The position numbers and the translations under genes were made by a program. From an uncultured Christensenellaceae bacterium (GTDB taxonomy: Bacteria; Bacillota; Clostridia; Christensenellales; UMGS416), in contig CALWDW010000048.1 in NCBI GenBank assembly GCA_944376795.1, forward strand, positions 34,088-98,087: 64,000 nt of DNA. The letters are read 5' to 3'. Positions 62,405 through 64,000 of the stretch are shown here, one piece after another. The notes beneath the pieces are model-generated. The model had not been told where the DNA came from and ran no database searches. It saw only the letters and a program-made list of their open reading frames with translations. How positions within the stretch are numbered: position 1 is the first letter of the stretch; each line of letters starts with the position of its first letter.

Positions 62405-63526
62405 ATGGAGCAGCTGCACACCCCCTATTTCCTGGTGGACGAGATCCGGCTGCGGCGGAATCTCAACATCCTCCGGGATGTATCGGCCCGGTCCGGGGCC
62501 AAGATTCTCCTGGCCCAGAAGGCATTTTCCATGTTTGACTGCTACCCCCTGCTGCGGCGGTACCTCTCTGGTACCGCCGCCAGCGGCCTTTATGAGGCGC
62601 GGCTGGGGAAGGAGTATTTCGGTGGGGAGACCCATGTCTTTTCCCCCGCCTACCGGGAGGAGGAGTTTAAAGAACTCCTTCAATACGCCGACCATTTTGT
62701 CTTCAACTCTCCCCGGCAGTTGGAGAAGTACGCATCCAGGGCCAGGGCGGCGGGGAAGGAGGTGGGCCTTCGGGTGAATCCGGAGTGCTCCACTCAGGAG
62801 GGGCACGCCATCTATGACCCCTGCGCTCCCGGTTCCCGGTTGGGGACCACTCTGGCCAATTTTGACCCCGACCAGCTGCCTTTGCTGGATGGGCTTCATT
62901 TTCATACCCTATGCGAGCAGAATTCCGACGATCTCCAGACCACCCTCCGGGCCTTTGAGGAGAAATTTGGCCCCTATCTGAAGGGACTTAAGTGGATCAA
63001 CCTGGGAGGCGGCCACCACATCACTCGGGCGGATTACGACCGGGAACTGCTGATTTCCTTGATCCAGGATCTTCGTCAGCGGTATGGGGTGGAGGTCTAC
63101 CTGGAGCCGGGAGAGGCGGTGGTATTGAACGCCGGCTTTTTGGTCACCTCCGTACTGGAGACCATTCATAACGGCATGGACATCGCCATTCTGGATACCT
63201 CTGCGGCCTGCCACATGCCGGATGTGCTGGAGATGCCCTATCGGCCTCCTCTTCAAAATAGCGGCGAGGCGGGGGAGAAAGCCTATACCTACCGTCTGGG
63301 CGGTCCCACTTGCCTTGCCGGGGATGTAATCGGGGATTATTCCTTTGACGTGCCCCTGCAGGAGGGGGATCTTCTGGTCTTTGAGGATATGGCGCTCTAT
63401 ACTATGGTGAAGACCAATACCTTTAATGGTATGCCGCTGCCCTCTATTGTTTGGCGGGATACAGCGGGGGAGTGTCGGGTTGTTAAGACCTTCGGCTATG
63501 AGGATTTCAAAAATCGGTTGTCATAG
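62405..63526 (+). CDS. nspC: carboxynorspermidine/carboxyspermidine decarboxylase
   Basis: 373 residues, PLP-dependent, alanine-racemase fold. It decarboxylates carboxyspermidine to spermidine. The PLP lysine lies in LLAQKAFSMF; LRVNPECSTQEG, LHFHTLCEQNSDDL and NLGGGHHITR line the cofactor pocket. The C-terminal domain carries the active-site LDTSAACHMPDVLEMPYRPP. It starts 3 bases after the dehydrogenase. From about 62560 onward, codons use noticeably more T and G at the third base than the rest of the operon. It is the last gene before a strong terminator. Confidence 0.94.
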   Translation: MEQLHTPYFLVDEIRLRRNLNILRDVSARSGAKILLAQKAFSMFDCYPLLRRYLSGTAASGLYEARLGKEYFGGETHVFSPAYREEEFKELLQYADHFVFNSPRQLEKYASRARAAGKEVGLRVNPECSTQEGHAIYDPCAPGSRLGTTLANFDPDQLPLLDGLHFHTLCEQNSDDLQTTLRAFEEKFGPYLKGLKWINLGGGHHITRADYDRELLISLIQDLRQRYGVEVYLEPGEAVVLNAGFLVTSVLETIHNGMDIAILDTSAACHMPDVLEMPYRPPLQNSGEAGEKAYTYRLGGPTCLAGDVIGDYSFDVPLQEGDLLVFEDMALYTMVKTNTFNGMPLPSIVWRDTAGECRVVKTFGYEDFKNRLS

Positions 63527-63534
63527 GCACACAG

Positions 63535-63564
63535 AACAGGGCGGCAGAAGCCGCCCTGTTTTCT
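63535..63564 (+). terminator. terminator of the polyamine operon
   Basis: A perfect 11-bp stem AACAGGGCGGC/GCCGCCCTGTT, loop AGAA, then TTCT. Confidence 0.85.
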
Positions 63565-63612
63565 CCGGTTTACCAATCCACGAAAAAAGTAGAAAAAGAT
63601 GGGAAAAAGGTG

Positions 63613-63641
63613 TTGACAAATAGGGGAGAGGGTGATATAGT
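63613..63641 (+). promoter_or_regulatory. tandem promoter P1 of a downstream (rRNA) operon
   Basis: TTGACA, 17 bases, TATAGT, preceded by A-rich DNA. Confidence 0.75.
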
Positions 63642-63705
63642 AAGCAAGCTGTCCGTGACGCAGCGTCGAGGCTTTTGGAAATTGGTCGTGATGAGAAAAA
63701 AGTGC

Positions 63706-63734
63706 TTGACAAAGCGGATGAGCGGCGGTAAAAT
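63706..63734 (+). promoter_or_regulatory. tandem promoter P2 of a downstream (rRNA) operon
   Basis: TTGACA, 17 bases, TAAAAT, preceded by an A-tract (GAAAAAAGTGC). Confidence 0.8.
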
Positions 63735-63793
63735 ACTGAGCGTTCGGCTGAAGAGGCAAGCGGGAGTAAGCTCAAAAGAGCTGAAAAAAGTGC

Positions 63794-63822
63794 TTGACAA
63801 AAGCTGAACGATATGCTAAAAT
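63794..63822 (+). promoter_or_regulatory. tandem promoter P3 of a downstream (rRNA) operon
   Basis: TTGACA, 17 bases, TAAAAT, again behind GAAAAAAGTGC. Confidence 0.8.
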
Positions 63823-63883
63823 AGCGAGCGTTCGACTGAAGGTCAAGTGCTGAAACGAGTTGAAAAAACTTGAAAAAAAGTGC

Positions 63884-63912
63884 TTGACAAACGGACGAAC
63901 GAGTGCTAAAAT
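63884..63912 (+). promoter_or_regulatory. tandem promoter P4 of a downstream (rRNA) operon
   Basis: TTGACA, 17 bases, TAAAAT, behind GAAAAAAAGTGC. It is the nearest promoter to the window edge. Confidence 0.8.
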
Positions 63913-64000
63913 AGCGAATGTTCCACCCTGGAACGTGTACCTTGTAAATTAAACAATGTAACGAACGAAAAGCACCAGACGGAGGCACTGAGAAGTGCCG
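63913..64000 (+). other. leader of the operon beyond the window edge, probably rrn
   Basis: No ORF with a ribosome site is present. The short inverted repeat GTTCCACCCTGGAAC (63919-63933) lies right behind P4. Stacked strong promoters with A-tracts and an untranslated leader are characteristic of rRNA operons in Firmicutes. The 16S gene itself is not in the window. Confidence 0.6.

Larger units (their letters stand above)
63694..63930 (+). repeat. tandem repeat of a roughly 90-bp promoter unit
   Basis: Three diverged units share an A-tract plus GTGC, TTGACAAA, a 17-base spacer, TAAAATA and a GCGAGCGTTCG-like initial transcribed region. The -35 boxes of P1 to P4 are 93, 88 and 90 bases apart, so each box falls on nearly the same helix phase. 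Confidence 0.75.

Noticed and set aside
63496..63988. Overlapping minus-strand ORFs in the tandem promoter region
   Set aside because: Their repeated phrases (FSSFF, KHFF) are just the reverse of the repeated promoters and A-tracts.

Overview
The window is a GC-rich (about 60%) segment of a Gram-positive chromosome, most likely a gut or rumen member of the Clostridia (Eubacteriales). The evidence is a T-box leader before ileS, TTGxxx-17-TAxxxT promoters before most genes, AAGGAGG ribosome sites, lipoprotein signals, a complete acc/fab operon of clostridial layout, and abundant intracellular glycoside hydrolases without any outer-membrane system. No phage, insertion sequence, CRISPR array or tRNA gene was seen.

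Layout. 1-2.2 kb: 5' end of ileS with its Ile T-box. 2.3-3.7 kb: a decayed exported-protein gene and a lipoprotein. 4.1-8 kb: a beta-helix (pectate-lyase-like) protein and a GH2 enzyme. 8.1-15 kb: a MATE-transporter remnant, the TldE/TldD pair, a zinc-ribbon membrane protein, RarA and a membrane-anchored EEP-fold hydrolase. 15-17 kb: an AT-rich stretch with a secreted protein and a lipoprotein. 17-22.7 kb: FAD oxidoreductase, GH29 fucosidase, 2-hydroxyacid dehydrogenase and an Old-Yellow-Enzyme-type reductase. 22.7-27.5 kb: an operon of a CotH-kinase/lamin-tail surface protein, a VTC-type polyphosphate polymerase and a DUF4956 membrane protein. 27.6-38.8 kb: cupin, GNAT, a mutarotase-like protein with a Cys/His-rich tail, GH116, a DUF1292 protein, a PL22-like propeller, GH78 rhamnosidase and a second beta-helix protein. 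39-42 kb: dnaB, rplI and a YybS-like protein. 42-48 kb: second FAD oxidoreductase, a UroD-like methyltransferase, a small unknown protein, and gluconokinase with 6-phosphogluconate dehydrogenase. 48.2-56.6 kb: a ten-gene fatty-acid operon (fabH-acpP-fabD-fabG-fabF-accB-fabZ-accC-accD-accA). 56.7-63.6 kb: a six-gene polyamine operon with a long leader. 63.6-64 kb: four tandem promoters that must feed an operon just past the window edge, almost certainly rRNA.

How the genes work together. The carbohydrate genes are mostly single transcription units with their own promoter and terminator. They include two beta-helix proteins, GH2, GH29, GH78, GH116 and a PL22-like propeller, and point to uptake and intracellular trimming of pectin, rhamnogalacturonan or host-glycan fragments; no transporter or regulator lies beside them. 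The fatty-acid operon carries every step from acetyl-CoA carboxylase to chain elongation except the enoyl-ACP reductase. The polyamine operon makes putrescine from arginine (SpeA, SpeB) and encodes two routes onward to spermidine: SpeD/SpeE and carboxyspermidine dehydrogenase/decarboxylase. The signals most worth follow-up are the speD leader with its terminator, the doubled spermidine pathway, the Cys/His tail, the CotH/VTC/DUF4956 operon and the tandem promoter array.
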